DNA of 35,270 nt from Ichthyocystis sparus (GTDB lineage: Bacteria; Pseudomonadota; Gammaproteobacteria; Burkholderiales; 2013Ark19i), in the NCBI RefSeq assembly GCF_900078755.1, contig NZ_FKIH01000053.1; one strand, given 5' to 3'. A model generated the notes under the pieces. It saw only the letters and a list, made by a program, of their open reading frames with translations, was not told the DNA's origin and ran no database searches. Below are positions 35,189 through 35,270 of the stretch, one piece after another (the first letter of the stretch is position 1; each line of letters opens with the position of its first letter). Position numbers and translations under genes: made by a program.

Positions 35189-35270
35189 GATCTAAAAAAT
35201 AAGGTGGCACACGCGGTAGAATAGTATGTGTATACGTTGCTAGAAAAATAATGGAAGTGCGGTAACTATT
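35189..35270. other. 3' flank to the window edge
   Basis: No gene and no clear terminator in the last 82 bases. Confidence 0.4.

Noticed and set aside
1..35270. CRISPR array, prophage, insertion sequence, tRNA or rRNA genes
   Set aside because: I found no regularly spaced short repeats, no transposase, integrase or capsid-like frame and no tRNA-like GTTCGANNC arm with a matching acceptor. The repeats present are long, diverged flanks of family units.

Overview
This window is an AT-rich bacterial region made almost entirely of one expanded, decaying gene family. I see no housekeeping operon, tRNA, rRNA, transposase, phage gene or CRISPR array. Long gene-poor stretches, many broken copies and a C-terminal basic tail on two-helix membrane proteins suggest a host-associated bacterium with a reduced or decaying genome. 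My best guess is a Rickettsiales-like (Anaplasmataceae-type) intracellular bacterium, at low confidence. I do not recognise the family by name and give no gene symbols for it.

Family architecture. The main type (type A, about 230-247 aa) starts with a conserved SDKRIYGxSGGDSSSETDEP-like segment. It then has an SPLGAVGQDT-like block, a low-complexity Ser/Gly/Lys stretch, an ELGAKPK block, a basic signature IWxNPTRKSAKSLRGQGQ and a GPRxxRGPG-like block. Two hydrophobic helices follow, separated by a short polar loop, and the protein usually ends in a Lys/Arg-rich tail. One member (25585-26196) is a second type (type B): it has the same N-terminus, but the basic signature is replaced by a Cys/His segment (CHIC...HC) and the tail is rich in Glu, His and Arg.

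Layout. Apparently intact members lie at 1007, 7169, 12385, 15533, 18679, 21583, 25585, 28367 and 34493, all on the + strand. Between them are about fifteen broken copies: single-hit pseudogenes (13551), multiple-hit pseudogenes (9181, 10774, 17128 minus, 26872), truncations and chimeras (21076, 29572, 32322, 33230) and nearly erased relics (2976, 4935, 14530, 17440, 23137, 24055, 24520, 30811, 34060). Most copies are preceded, usually 75-150 bp upstream of the start, by one conserved element of about 40 bp (GTAAAAAATTAGCA ... ATTATTGCCTTACCAGTA), which looks like a shared promoter or regulator site. Longer flanks are duplicated too, so the repeated unit is larger than the gene.

A second recurring component is a set of minus-strand relics of enolase (eno) between family copies, near 1-72, 2262-2400, 3841-4290, 22430-23020, 23770-23850 and 27640-27800. 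They retain recognisable DEGGFAP, IEDG, GDDLF, SHRSG and GQxKTG/KYNQL segments with stops and frameshifts. The ancestral duplicated module therefore seems to have been a family gene facing the 3' end of an inverted eno copy. Another multi-gene module, type B gene + spacer + type A gene, occurs three times (17440-19389, 25585-27629, 34060-35188), with different members surviving in each.

Working interpretation (inference): a locus that generates diversity in exported or membrane-inserted, host-facing proteins. It would have intact genes plus a reservoir of pseudogene segments, shared promoter-like elements, homopolymer tracts inside coding sequence, and mosaic junctions consistent with recombination between copies.
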